Origin: Reticulitermes speratus
Taxonomy: Eukaryota > Arthropoda > Insecta > Blattodea > Rhinotermitidae
Reading direction: 5' to 3'
Assembly: GCA_021186555.1 (NCBI GenBank)
Contig: JAJKFL010000042.1
Coordinates: forward strand, 42,321,980 to 42,385,979
DNA: 64,000 nucleotides
Shown here: positions 41,700-53,000 of the stretch, piece after piece
Layout of the letters: the number at the start of each line of letters is the position of its first letter
Numbering within the stretch: position 1 is the stretch's first letter
Made by a program: the position numbers and the translations under genes
Notes under the pieces: model-generated
Told to the model about the DNA's origin: nothing
The model's input: the letters and a program-made list of their open reading frames with translations, nothing else
Databases searched by the model: none

Positions 41700-42200
41700 C
41701 GTTGATCTATATGGGACGTGAGGTTCTCATAGCGGTAAATATTAATATTACTGTGTTGCTGGGATGTGACGCCAGGTGCGCACCCAGAATTTTTCGTTGG
41801 GGGTGGGGGGAGACTGACCCTGAGGCTATATATAATTTGTTTCATTTTAAAGTTGTTATAAAAATCATGTCGTAAGTATAACATAACACTGTCTGCAACT
41901 GCATTTATATACATGCAAATATAAATACATGTTCCATGACTCAATCACGTCCTATCTTCTTGTTTTTTTAATTTTATTAATTTATTTATCAAAATTGTAA
42001 TGTCATCAGCCGATTTCAGTGGTTGATTTCGGCTGAAGGGTAAATCACATAAAATTTTGATAACAAAATCTGTTTTTTAAATTTCGGTTTTGGGGGTTTG
42101 GGGGGGATGCAGCCCGGCAGCCCCCCTTGGGTGCACCCCTGTGTGACGCCGTGTAGTTTGGCACCTGTCTACCATTCCAAATGGCGTCACGTCCCACAAA
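41700..42200. repeat. Foldback-family element split by a hAT insertion
   Basis: GTGAGGTTCTCATAGCGG..TGTTGCTGGGATGTGACGC up to 41772 continues after the insertion at 42142 with TGTGACGCCGTGTAGTTTGG. The right end follows in inverted form near 42180 (ATGGCGTCACGTCCCACA). Confidence 0.75.
41773..42141. mobile_element. Non-autonomous hAT element nested in foldback element
   Basis: Ends CAGGTGCGCACCCA and, inverted, CAGGGGTGCACCCA; a perfect 8-bp target duplication TGTGACGC lies at 41765-41772 and 42142-42149. G/C-rich subterminal GGGGG blocks, AT-rich interior, no ORF. Confidence 0.9.
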
Positions 42201-42599
42201 ACCGTCATGCTATATCCTTCAACCACTCTCTTAAATCCTCTACCGTCAATACGAATTCCGTAGAAGTGGCCACAGACAGAAGTAAACCATTACAGTCCTA
42301 GGAGAGTCATGTAAACAGGTTTTATCCACTACCGGTCGATCTCCTTGGCACTAAGCCGTGTCACGTCACCAGTGCATCGCGGCGCATACGACATGAACCC
42401 GGACAGACCAGGGCGTGGCACCCCAGACCCAACTCACACACAATCCGCTTAGCCGGAAATGGATAGTATAAATAACTGAACTCGTTATTGAATATGGTGG
42501 GTCACGGTCATTGTGTACTTAAATTCAAATTTATTTTTAAAAAATAAGTATTTTCTGTGAAATTATGGTAAAAGGTACTCCCACAGATCATTAACGACG

Positions 42600-42850
42600 T
42601 TATTTTTCATATCTGAGGTTCTCACAGCGGTACTGATAAGGATTCTGGTCTTCTGGGATGTGACGCTGTGTCATTTGGTGAGTGACCCCGACGTTTCGAA
42701 GGAAAGTAGCGTCTTCATCTTCAAGTGTCAAGCAGTCCAAGAAGAACAACTGCATGACCTTTAAGTATGAAAGCACTATGTTCGTTCGAAACGTCGGACC
42801 GCTTCACCCAATGCCACAGCGTCACATTCCAGAACACCTGAATCCCCGAC
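42600..42850. repeat. Foldback-family element
   Basis: TGAGGTTCTCACAGCGG, TGGTCTTCTGGGATGTGACGCTGTG, a central block (42695-42745 reads on the minus strand as TTGAAGA, GAAG../..CTTC, GAAAC, GTC), then a second GTTCGTTCGAAACGTCGG and CACAGCGTCACATTCCAGAA. The first core base is T rather than C. Confidence 0.7.
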
Positions 42851-42982
42851 GCTATTTTTCGCTTCTCTCTCACGCCCCAGGTTTCGTAGCACGACCAGAC
42901 GCAGATTCAGAACAGCATCAATCTCAAAGTAGGACTCCTCTGCGATCCCAGCAAAAGACCTGAACTAATTATGAAGTTACCA

Positions 42983-44015
42983 CCATGTACATATACATAC
43001 ATACATTCCATGGATCCATAAGTCTGTCGAAGTGACAACTGGATGTGGAATAAGTCATAATATACAAATATACAGTTATACAGACTATAGAATTTTACAT
43101 TTGAACACTATAAAATAAAACACTATGAACGTGTTACATACCTCACTATGAAACTTCTTTATACATAAAAAATTAATCTACTGAGTAAAAGGAGTGTGTA
43201 TTTAAGTATTTTCTTAATGCTACTTTAAATTTTGTCTTTTCATTCTTAAGACTTATGAGACTCAGAGGGAGTCTGTTGAAAATTCTGATACCGGCATAGA
43301 ATGTACTTTTTTGAAAACAAGATAGGTTGGCATTTGGTCTATGCAGGTGGTGCTTATTTCTGGTGTCTATACTGTATATAGATGAGTTTGTTTGAAAATT
43401 TTCTTGATTGTTTAAAATAAAGTTCATCTGAAAATATATATTGACATGGAATAGGTAAAATCTCTAATTTTTTAAACAGACGTCTGCATGCAGTTCTTGG
43501 TTGTGCACCGACCGTAATTGTGATGATTTTCTTTTGTAAGGTGAATATCTTCTTACTGTTGGAGGAATTACCTCAAAAAATTATTCCGTACTTTATAATA
43601 GAATGAAACTATGCAAAATAAATTGATTTAAGAGTGTTGATGTTGCTGATATGATACATTGATCTAACTGCATAACACGCTCCACTTAACTTAGGAACCA
43701 TTTGATTAATATGATTCTTCCAAGTTAAGTGGTTATCAACTTGTAAACGAAGAAACTTTGTGTTTATTGTCTCTTCTATATACTTTCCTCTATAATCAAC
43801 ATGTAATGCACAGTGCGGTGAATTATTTGTTATAAATTTCATAATATTTGTTTTATCAAGATTTAGTACTAACTTATTAGCAGTAAACCATTCAATCATA
43901 TGAGTGAGAACTAAGTTTGCCACTTTACAGAAATCTCCTAAATTTGTTATGTATTATGACACTAGTGTCATCAGCAAAAAGTATTGGTTTTGATATGGAA
44001 TTTATTTTCCGAGGA
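42983..44015 (-). mobile_element. LINE 3' portion with reverse-transcriptase fragment
   Basis: Minus-strand reading begins NSISKPILFADDTSVII at 44010-43950; FADD is the catalytic box of non-LTR reverse transcriptases. After a frameshift follows WFTANKLVLNLDKTNIMKF, then LTWKNHINQMVPKLSGACYAVR, then YGIIFWGNSSNSKK and the C-terminal NRLPLSLISLKNEKTKFKVAL. A 3' UTR and a (TATG)n-like tail end near 42983. It resembles jockey/CR1-type elements. 5'-truncated and frame-broken near 43940, so inactive. Confidence 0.88.
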
Positions 44016-44079
44016 AGGACACACTGCGGCCTTCGGTCTAGACATAGCAGCAGGTCAGCATGCTGAGAACAATGCGAGA

Positions 44080-44290
44080 CTTGAGGTTCTCAAGGCAGTG
44101 ACTATGAAGATTAATGTCTGCTCAAATGTAATTCCGTGTAGTCTGGTAGACATGTACCGACGTTTCGGAGAAAAATGCTACCCCAATCTTCAGGGTAGAA
44201 AACTCGTCATAACCCATAAGACGGCAAAATCCATATTCAAAACCACTCTTGGCCCCAACCAAAAAGTAATTTACTCACACATAACCACTT
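44080..44290. repeat. Foldback-family element with hammerhead-like core
   Basis: TTGAGGTTCTCAAGGCAGTGACTATGAAGATTAATGTCTGC, CCGTGTAGTCTGGTAGACATG, then the core on the minus strand (44155-44197). The right end is decayed. Confidence 0.65.
44155..44197 (-). ncRNA. Hammerhead-like ribozyme motif
   Basis: Minus strand: TACC, CTGAAGA, stem II region with GGGG against CTCC, GAAAC, GTC, GGTA. TACC and GGTA give a 4-bp stem I. Core bases CUGANGA, GAAA and UH all agree with hammerhead ribozymes. Confidence 0.5.
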
Positions 44291-44334
44291 TATAAGACGA
44301 AGAGGCCAGTAGAGGTAAACCTCCACACATTCTC

Positions 44335-44520
44335 GACCTCATCAGCACTAGTGGCCAGCTTCACGACCCGGCACCCATTGGATTGGAGGCTGGGTCAGCC
44401 CACGGCCGGTCTGGACGGGTGGAGTGGAGAAAAAGCCACCCCCACCAGAAATCAAACCCCAGTTACTCAGCCCGTAGTCTGATCACTACACTGAGATATT
44501 TCAGCTCCATTCTTTGCAAT
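44335..44520 (-). repeat. tRNA-derived SINE, family 1, decayed
   Basis: Reverse complement has GTAGTGATCAGACTACGGGCTGAG, GGGGTTTGATTTCTGG, CACCCGTCCAGACCGGCCGTGGG and CCAATGGGTGCCGGGTCGTGAAGCTGGCCAC. Confidence 0.65.
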
Positions 44521-44634
44521 ATAAAGTGTAATTTGAAAAAGCTACCTGTCTGACTCTGTGGAACCGATTCATTCTTCAGAAGGTAACAGCTGCTTGGCAA
44601 GTCAGGGAATTTCAATCCCTTAAAGAACCCGAAA

Positions 44635-44785
44635 GCTTCACAGCCGTGTTCACAACAGCCCACCACTGAGCCAGCTGAACCCAGTCCACAACCAAACACC
44701 CTATTTCTGTAACATCCGTTTTAATATTATCTTCCTGTCTACATGTAGGTCAAATACAAGTCCGAGACCTTGTGTAACATCCTTA
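44635..44785 (-). mobile_element. LINE 3' tail fragment, heavily decayed
   Basis: TCACAACAGCCCACCACTGAGCCAGCTGAACCCAGTCCA and GTTTTAATATTATCTTCCTGTCTACATGTAGGTC follow the reversed order of the LINE tail. Confidence 0.4.
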
Positions 44786-45029
44786 ACAAAGTGGTTTCTT
44801 ACAGGAAGGAGTTGTTATCCCCCACCCAGACCCCAATCTGGAGGACCACCCTTTGTAGGCTGTGGCTGCGTATTCACTATAATCACAATTACCTCCCATA
44901 TCTGGAGGGACAACAGCACAATGTTACAAAACATCCTACAGCTCAGTAATTCCCTGCTTTCCATACGTGAATATTTGTATAATAACACGCATATCCAGCT
45001 TATCTCAAAATCATTCCATTTAGTGACCA

Positions 45030-45175
45030 ATGTGGTTCTCACACCTGTGACTATGAAGGTTATGAAACATGTAGCAGATGAATCAACCATTCTGATGATG
45101 CAGGCAATAGAATCTTCTGAAACGTCAGTATGCTTCTACCAGACTACATGATGGCACAACCCAGAAGATAGCAAT
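45030..45175 (+). repeat. Foldback-family element with hammerhead-like core
   Basis: GTGGTTCTCACACCTGTGACTATGAAGGTTATG, then CTGATGA (45092-45098), a weak stem II, GAAAC and GTCAGTATGC, then ACCAGACTACATGATGGCACAACCCAGAAGA. Here the core matches hammerhead consensus but stem II is poor. Confidence 0.55.
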
Positions 45176-45189
45176 ATATTTTTTTACAT

Positions 45190-45545
45190 CTTCTTGCATC
45201 ACTATGGGTGAGGCATGTGGCACATATGGGGGACAGAGGAGGTGCATACTGGGTTTTGGCAGGGAAACCTGAGGGAAAGAAAACACTTGGAAGATCTAGG
45301 CATAAATGAGAGGAAAATATTAAAATGCATCTTCAGGAAGTGCAATGGGGGAGGCATGGACTGGATTCATCTGGCTCAGGATATGGACAGGTGGCGGGTT
45401 CTTGTGAATGCAGTAATGAACCTCCGGGTTCCACAAAATGTGGCAAATTTCTCGACTAGCTGAGGACCTAGTAACTTCTCAAGAAGGACTCTGCTCCACA
45501 GAATCAGTCAGTTAGTTGCTTAGTTAATTAGTTAGTTAGTTAGCT
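45190..45545 (+). mobile_element. LINE 3' tail
   Basis: One open frame reads [66 protein letters not shown]. Then comes the tail TTCTCGACTAGCTGAGGACC, AACTTCTCAAGAAGGACTCTGC and (AGTT)n. 5'-truncated; the coding tail is intact. Confidence 0.85.
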
Positions 45546-45582
45546 AGCCAGCTTCTTGCATCATTATTTGCTTGTTAAGATT

Positions 45583-45660
45583 ATTTTCACTAGATCACAC
45601 ATCTCTTAAACCGACAAATGTGCATTTGTTGGTTTAAGAAATGTGTGATCGAATGAAAAT
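45583..45660. repeat. Snap-back hairpin, 38-bp arms
   Basis: ATTTTCACTAGATCACACAT..ACCGACAAATG (45583-45620) and its inverted partner (45623-45660) match at 34 of 38 positions, with a 2-base centre. A second, shorter inverted repeat AGGTTAACAACCT follows at about 45696. No ORF. It may be a tiny MITE. Confidence 0.85.
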
Positions 45661-45719
45661 GCATGGTATGAATAATATAAAGTTTATTTTCACTAGGTTA
45701 ACAACCTAACCTTGAAGGT

Positions 45720-47855
45720 AACCCCCACTTCACTTAATTTACTGTTACATAATACCACTGTTTGTGACTATCAGCTGTAAGGACTACTTAATATTAATGA
45801 TGCAGATGTTGATTAGTGAACAAAAGAACAATGGCAAAATTAGCAATAGAGTAAATGAAGAAACTTGCACTGTGCAGCTTCGCTCCATAACACATCGTCC
45901 ACGTACCAACTGAATCTCATTATGACATCAAGACACTGTACCACTTGCTCTGAAACAAAACAACTGAAACATGAGGCAATAAACTTTCACCTGCATTTAC
46001 TGGTGTTACTGAATGATTGTTAAAGCAATATGACACTACATGTCATAAAAATGATTTAGAGGGAAAGTGGAATCATCATAGTACATTGTAAACCTAAATA
46101 ATGTATTCCTTGGATTACTAAGTCAGTGTGTATGAACTGCATATCTGGTTCATGATCCACACACACAAACTTCACTCAGTATAGTTTCAGGACATTTTAC
46201 CTTTTGTAAGAAACCTATTACTATGCCTGTTTAGGAGGATGGCTTCCTGCTCTTTCTGCTGAGGATGGGAATAGAACCATTTCACAAAATGTTGTTTCTT
46301 TTTGAATATGAAATGAGAAAGTCCAGAAACTGAGTACGCTTAGATCTTGTTTGGTTCCCTCAAATGTCCTCAACAAATGATTGTGCCCTTAGCCAAGAGA
46401 AACAGGTCTGTGAACTGTATGATGGAGGTAGAAAATTAGCTCTTCTTGTCTGTCTCTCCTCAACTGACATATCACCATATTCTGATGCTTCTACAACTAG
46501 CTATATATAACGAATTGCTGTTTTGATACAGCAACTTCCTACAGCAAGTGTCACCACATAACTTACAAATTTCAACCAGTCAAAAACACAAAATCACCAG
46601 TCATAGTTGAGTATAACATACCTGCATCATATACGAAAGTCTTGGATTCAAATATCAATGCAAAGACAGGTTTCTTACAGTTTTCTTCACTCCCTCTAAA
46701 TAAATTCTGGAGACAGAATCTCAAATTATGCCATGCAAACGTCTTTCCATAGCCTTTTTCATTCATCATATACTAATCATCCCAACATTTGATACTGAGC
46801 TGACAGCATTGTTAAATAACCTATATATAAATAAAGAACTTCAAAATCAAAGCAGTTGTGTTAACCTGTAGATGCAGGACATGCTGTGCACAGTAACATC
46901 TATGTTTTAAGAGTATAATTTCATTTGGGTTATCAATAGAAAGTCAAAAGGAAGTGGAAATAATGAAATGAGTAAAACAGCATAAATAGAGCTGTAATGT
47001 ATGGTTTGAAATGAAATACTTACATTACAAATGTGACAATTGAAATAAGAACAGAGGATACAACATACAATTCCAATATAATTTCTGTTCCGGTTGGATT
47101 TTACATCTGTCAAAAATACATGCACAGACACAACCTCAAAAATTCAAACTGCCCCCATCCTGTTACGTTTAAACACATGAAACATGTTTCATACAAACAA
47201 GATAGGTACATTTGTACTCACCAGAATAAATCCATATCTGTGCATATAATTGCACAACTGTTTGCATTATAAAATTTTAAGGAAAATTGTGTATGGTTAT
47301 CAAATGCTGATTGTCTGTGCTGATGATAATTTATCACACAAGAATGTCATATAGGATTATACCAATATTTCTTCAAACATCTTATGAATATCTGTCACAC
47401 ACATTAATTACTGTTTAGATGCTGCTATGGAGACTGGTTTAGACATAAACAGGAAAAACATAATTACATGTTCATGTTTTAACACTAAAATTCAGGACAA
47501 AATCATAAGGACAGACAAATTGTTTGTAAATGTGGCAGTGCTGAAACATTTAGAATAAATGGTGACAAATGAAAAGGCAATTAAGAAATTAAAGTCAGAT
47601 TAAATTTGGAGGATTGTCTGCTACCATTCAGTTCTGAATCATTTGTCTTCTCACATCCTATCTAAAATGATAAATTCCCAGAACACACAAAACTATAATC
47701 TTACCTGCTGTAACATTTGGGTGTCAAAACTGGTTTCTGCCCTTAAGGGAAAAAGACCCCAGATGTATGAAAATTGGTTCTTGAGGAGACTATATGGACC
47801 AAGGCAGAGAAAGTAACAGGAGGATGAATAAAACAGCATAATGAGTTTCATTATT
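45720..47855. other. No recognisable gene
   Basis: About 2.1 kb of AT-rich sequence with ORFs of at most 79 codons, none recognisable. I saw no splice-flanked coding pattern and no match to the repeat families above. Confidence 0.4.
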
Positions 47856-47859
47856 TGTA

Positions 47860-48190
47860 GTTTCACCAAATATTATTGGGGTTGTAAAATAAAGTATGAG
47901 ATGGGTAGGACATGCAGCAAGCATGGCAGCTATAACACCTTAGGCAGAAAACCTAAGGGTAAGAGCCAACTTCAGAAGACCTACATGCAGCTGGGAGGAC
48001 GATATTAGAATGAATCTTACAGAAACAGGCCGCAACAAACTGGACTGGATTCACCTGGCTCAGATAAGGGCCAGTTGTCGGTTCTTGAGAACACAGTAAC
48101 ATACCACTGTTAAAAAAAAGTGGGATATTTGTCAACCACCTCAGTGGCTATTAGTTTGTTAAGGATTGTACTCCAGGGAGGTAGTTTGTC
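47860..48190 (+). mobile_element. LINE 3' tail, decayed
   Basis: TTTCACCAAATATTATTGGGGTTGTAAAA, GAGATGGGTAGGACATGCAGCAAGCATGG, CGATATTAGAATGAATCTTACAG, AACTGGACTGGATTCACCTGGCTCAG, GGTTCTTGAGAACACAGTAACATA. Codes for the DWIHLAQ segment in a broken frame. Confidence 0.7.
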
Positions 48191-48369
48191 AACCACTTCT
48201 CTTGCTTTCTATTTCAGGCTAATAACTTGTGACACTAATGTCACCCTGACTTCCTTTCAGAATTCTGGGAAACAAAACCAGTTGTATTCATATGTAACAG
48301 GATATATACGAACAGGACAAAGAATTTGTAACACACTTTGTTTTATAATTTAAGCAGCAAATGTTCATC

Positions 48370-49170
48370 AGGGTCAAGAGAGTTGCATGTTGTATGAAAG
48401 CTCTTCAAGAGCCAGAATTAACCCTTGAACTTTTCATGTGCCAACTTTCACCACTTATGTAAGTGAGCGGAATATGCAAACAGGCTCATTATGAATGATA
48501 AACCCCAATGTCACGGTCTTATATATTAGGAGAGGTCAGGACCATTTTGACGCCCTGTTCAAAAACAATGCAAGTAAATTTTGCAATGTCTCCTGTAAAA
48601 ACAAAGATGTATAATGGGAAATTATAAGAGACTTAATCTATAATAAAATTAGCCATGAGTAAAAACGTATACACAATCTGTGTATTTTCTGGGGCCAAGT
48701 TCAAGTGTTTGGGTATGACACAACAACGAATGCTGCTGCTGCTGCTGATGATGATATAAAGTTATGGGAAGAACGTCTTTCCTTCAAACACTCATATTTG
48801 TAAACTGCCTTCTTATAATGGACATATTAGACCACAACATATTACAAAATTCACTTCATACACTTCCCAACATTTTAAAATAACATCCAGGTGTTGTGGG
48901 ACAGCTTCTGGATGTGAGTTTCACCCTCATCACTTTTCTTTATTTTAATTACAAAAAAAAAAAAACTTATTCCCTTGAAAGACGAAGCTATGTACAGAAT
49001 CTGGGCTACTATCATCTAATTTCAAATTGTAAAAAACAGTAACGTTAATAAGCTGAAACCCTTTGACCACTTAACACCAATCAAATTTTTTGGGCTCTAC
49101 ATTAAGTATACATGTCACTAATACCTCAAAAAGTTGTTCAGTTGCCATTTTGGTATTACTGATGGTATTA
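48370..49170. other. No recognisable gene
   Basis: A short (TGC)n(TGA)n run sits at 48731-48754. I looked here for the chitin deacetylase signal-peptide exon and could not identify it. Confidence 0.35.
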
Positions 49171-49180
49171 ACTTGAATGC

Positions 49181-49437
49181 CGATCCCAGTGGCTGAGTGG
49201 TATAAGGCATGGGTTTGTGGCCGCTCGCTTGCTGGGATTGTGGGTTCGAATCCCGCTGGCTACATGGATGTGTGTCTCTTGTGAGTGTTGTGCATTGTCA
49301 GGTAGAGCTCTCTGCATTGGGCTGATCACTTGTCCAGTGGAGTCCTCCGAGTATGGTGTGCCTAACTGAGTGTGATCATGAAGCCTCAATAATGAGGAGG
49401 TCCTGGCCCACTACAGGCTGTTATGCCACAAAAAAAA
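49181..49437 (+). repeat. tRNA-derived SINE, family 2
   Basis: CGATCCCAGTGGCTGAGTGG, GTGGGTTCGAATCCCGC (B box), ACATGGATGTGTGTCTC, GGTAGAGCTCTCTGCATTGG, CTCAATAATGAGGAGGTCC and a poly-A tail. No clear target duplication. Confidence 0.85.
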
Positions 49438-49950
49438 ATGCAACTGAATAATATTAAAGTGGGCTAGCTTTTTATTACATTGAGTTTCATGCACATCTGT
49501 TTATTGTTTACATTTTGCTATTAAAGCTGAAAGGAGGAGGGGTGCAAAGACACATAAAGAAAATATTTATCATGCTGGTAATGATACGCAGAAATTACAT
49601 CAGCAAATTAATTCTGAAGTTTTCTATTTTATGAATTTAGAAACTAAAATCACTTTTAGCTCACAACAGACAATTTAGGTAATGCCTTAATTTGGGAATA
49701 CAAAGTTACAGAACTGTAGGTCTATTTTATTTACTCAATGTGAACACCATGACTGTGTCTCTTACTATGTCCTGCCAGGACGGTCCTCCACATTACTAAT
49801 CAGTACACTGCAATATAAACTTATCAGTCCACAGATGCATATAATACAGGACACTCAGAAGTTGTAACAGGCTGTTGATCATTTTTTCCTGTACATCTTA
49901 TTCTGTCTGTCTGCTAAAAAATTCTGAAATATTTGTCTTCTTACTTACAG
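49438..49950. other. Intron or upstream sequence of chitin deacetylase gene
   Basis: No coding segment recognised. Ends in a pyrimidine-rich tract and TTACTTACAG, the acceptor of the first visible deacetylase exon. Confidence 0.5.
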
Positions 49951-50056
49951 CAGGAGTATGCCAACAGAAGAAACCTGACGAGAAAGATTTGTTTGTCCAG
50001 AAGGTGCCGGAAATGGAAATTTTGCTGATCCTGCAACATGCAGGAGATTTTATCAG
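49951..50056 (+). CDS. Cda4: Chitin deacetylase exon: mature N-terminus and first half of CBM14, frameshifted
   Basis: Acceptor CTTACTTACAG, donor TATCAG|GTAAAG. One frame reads (A)GVCQQKKPDEKDLF. The adjacent frame reads CPEGAGNGNFADPATCRRFYQ, the CBM14 start, and joins in phase to the next exon. That second frame has a TGA upstream within the exon, so neither frame is open throughout. The switch falls at TTTGTTTG (about 49988-49996). Loss of one TTTG unit, or of one base, would explain it. An internal acceptor after the TGA cannot be excluded. Confidence 0.8.
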
Positions 50057-53000
50057 GTAAAGAATCTTGAGAAAAACGCTCTTATTGGTTGGCCATTTAT
50101 TTTGGTAATTTACAATTAAATACGTTTTAACCATTTCATTCCTTCTTTTAATCTCTTATACAAGTCATATATTTTGTGTAAGGCCATACCACAGCTCTAG
50201 TGGTTAGTAGCTTCTCACCACGAAAGCTCTGGTTCGATTCCAGGTAGTCCACATAGCACTGGGACAATTTTTTCTAAAAGTACTGTGCTCTTCCTCTGCC
50301 AATTAACATTCCACCAGTGCTCCAAATTCATGCATCTGTCATCTGAGGATGCTAAAATAGGCCCACTAGCAGCCACAGTACCAAGGAGTTCATTTCACCC
50401 CATCCCAAAAATTATAAGCAAGACAGGCAATGTACATATAATGTAACAGTCAGGTGTGTTCGCATAACCACTGTTGCCATGGAAAAGAAATAAGTATTAC
50501 ATATTCCAAGTGCGTGTCTGAGGCCTTAGTTATCCAGCATGCAAAGCTCATGTGCCATACTATGTCATCTGTGGCCTGTCTGGCTCTTACCGTATTTTTC
50601 CACAATATCTCATAAATGACATGATTTTCATTAAAAAAGTTAATGAACATAAAATGTGTGTTTTGATTTTCTCTAGAACTGTGACATTATCATAAATGTA
50701 CATGGGTTTTCACGTAAAGTACCCGTTATTCTTGTCACATTTTAATCAAACTTTAATTTTCTCGAAAAATTTTCGAAAAAATCCTCAAATATCAAATTTC
50801 ATGAAAATCTGTCCAATGGGAGCAGAATTGTTCCATGCGGATGGCTGGACGGACAGACTGACAGGCAGACAGACATGACAAAGCTAATAATTGCTTTTCA
50901 CAAGTTTGCAAACGTGCCTAAAAAAGGCGGTCTGTGTACATACAACTCTTTTTTGCAGGAGTGATCAGTTGCTATAATATCCATTAGGACGGTTGATTCT
51001 GTTTATGATGTCTGTATACACTCTGTATTACACACAATCCACAAAGATTACACAAGTAACTCCAAATAAGCGAGCCAGCTGAACACAACCCTGTTCTTAC
51101 TGCTGTTTTGTTGTTGTTTATATTACAGTGTGTAGATGGGTATCCATACCTCAACAGATGCCCTTCAGGGCTTTACTTCGATGACATCAACAAGCTGTGT
51201 ACCTTCAAAAATGAGGCACGGTGTGGCCCCATCGCCACAAGTAAGCACTGCGTATGTTAAATTACATTCCACAGTCACATGAGAGAAGTTCAGGTGACAA
51301 AGCAGATTCTTGGAACATCTGTTATAATATTTTTACCAAAAACAATAATGACTATGGCAATGCTGATGATGTTATTACTGTTTATTATTATTATTATTAT
51401 TATTATTATATTATTTTATTATTTAAAGGATCAATTTAACAGCTCTCTAATGGGTTTTCCACAGATGTGAAACAGAAACGTATTAACTGCATTTATACAC
51501 TGACTTAGGTAGGAACTCGTTACATTTGCTCATGTTGGTAACCTTATAAATGTGATAATCACACTACACAATGATTCAAAATATGATGACTTCATGGGGA
51601 ACTACATTGGAAAGGTGCAACTGACTTAATATAAATTAAAACAGAAGTGTCTATTTAAAGCAAATTCACTTAGACCCGTGTGGTTTTGTCTGGCAGTCCA
51701 CCTCTAACATACACAGGGACACCACTAGAGGGGCACACGGCCCAGGGCAAAGCAGTCTATGAAGTACCTCCCTTAAATTTGTACGAGTAAGAATAAAATC
51801 AAAGCCAGTAATCTGCATGTTTAATTAAGTAATATTAATGGCACTGAGCTGCATATTTACTGAACACTGTGTTCTTATCGCAGGGGAGTCAAGGCCAAAC
51901 AAAATGGGCCATAATGCCAGAAGAAGTTCTTATCTCTGTTCTGTGATTACATTGAACTTAACAGACTTTAAAACACAGCTCATCTGTACATTTACATACG
52001 TGTTGTGTGTCACATTTTTGTATTATTTTTATTTAACATTTTTACTTCTTCAGCTCAAGACAATGATGTGCATGAAATGTATCATACATGGTCATGTTGA
52101 AGCATGGGACCCTGTTCAAGCCACCTTAAGGGCAACCCTAAAGATACATCACAAACATCAATCATTATTAGTCATAATCAGTGCATATATTTTACACCAT
52201 CCGTACTTAAGTTTTTCCAACTTAATGCTGGAACCATTTATTTGTCTGGAATTTTTCAGTGAATTTAAATAGCAATTATTGAAATTCCAAATCTGATACA
52301 AATTTTCACCTATTAAAAGTTCTTTTCATGAATTCCTTCAAAATTTGTAAATCTAAATTTTTACTGCACTTATGAAAAACTATAACTTTCACACATAACA
52401 TTAATTTTGACCTCTTCATTACTAAAATGTAAAATGAGGTGTGGTTTAGATCCCTACGTATATGACTAATTACTTTGCCACATGAGAAGGGCCACCAAGA
52501 GAAAAGTCTAAAGGAATATGTTGAGAAGATGACAGGGACAATGACTGCCCTATACAAACTACTAAACAGTTTTGTGTGTATCAGTGATTTCTAATAAATG
52601 CAACACATTAGAGAACACATACTAAATTTAGTTATAATTTGTTTCCTGTATATCAGATATATATTGTTAGCCTCTTCTGTTATACACACTTCATTTCACT
52701 TCCAACTGAATTTCAAACCTACTGGAACTGAACCAATGCATACTGTGTAGCCCCTGCACCTATCACAGAGCCACCAGTTGACTTGGCCAAGAAATGTGAC
52801 ACCAGTGCCTGTGAACTGCCCTACTGTTTCTGCTCCCGAGATGGAACACACATTCCTGGTGACCTTGATCCAGCAGATGTAAGTAGCACAGCATATTTAT
52901 AACTCCAGTTACAATTAAAACAGATTCAAACACCTGATACCTAAACTGACAATATGGAACAAAGTTCCATTGTTGGCAAAGATGGCCATACTCAAGACTC

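Noticed and set aside
51838..52272. 144-codon ORF with a hydrophobic middle
   Set aside because: It sits in a chitin deacetylase intron, resembles no family, and its hydrophobic part is explained by T-rich sequence.
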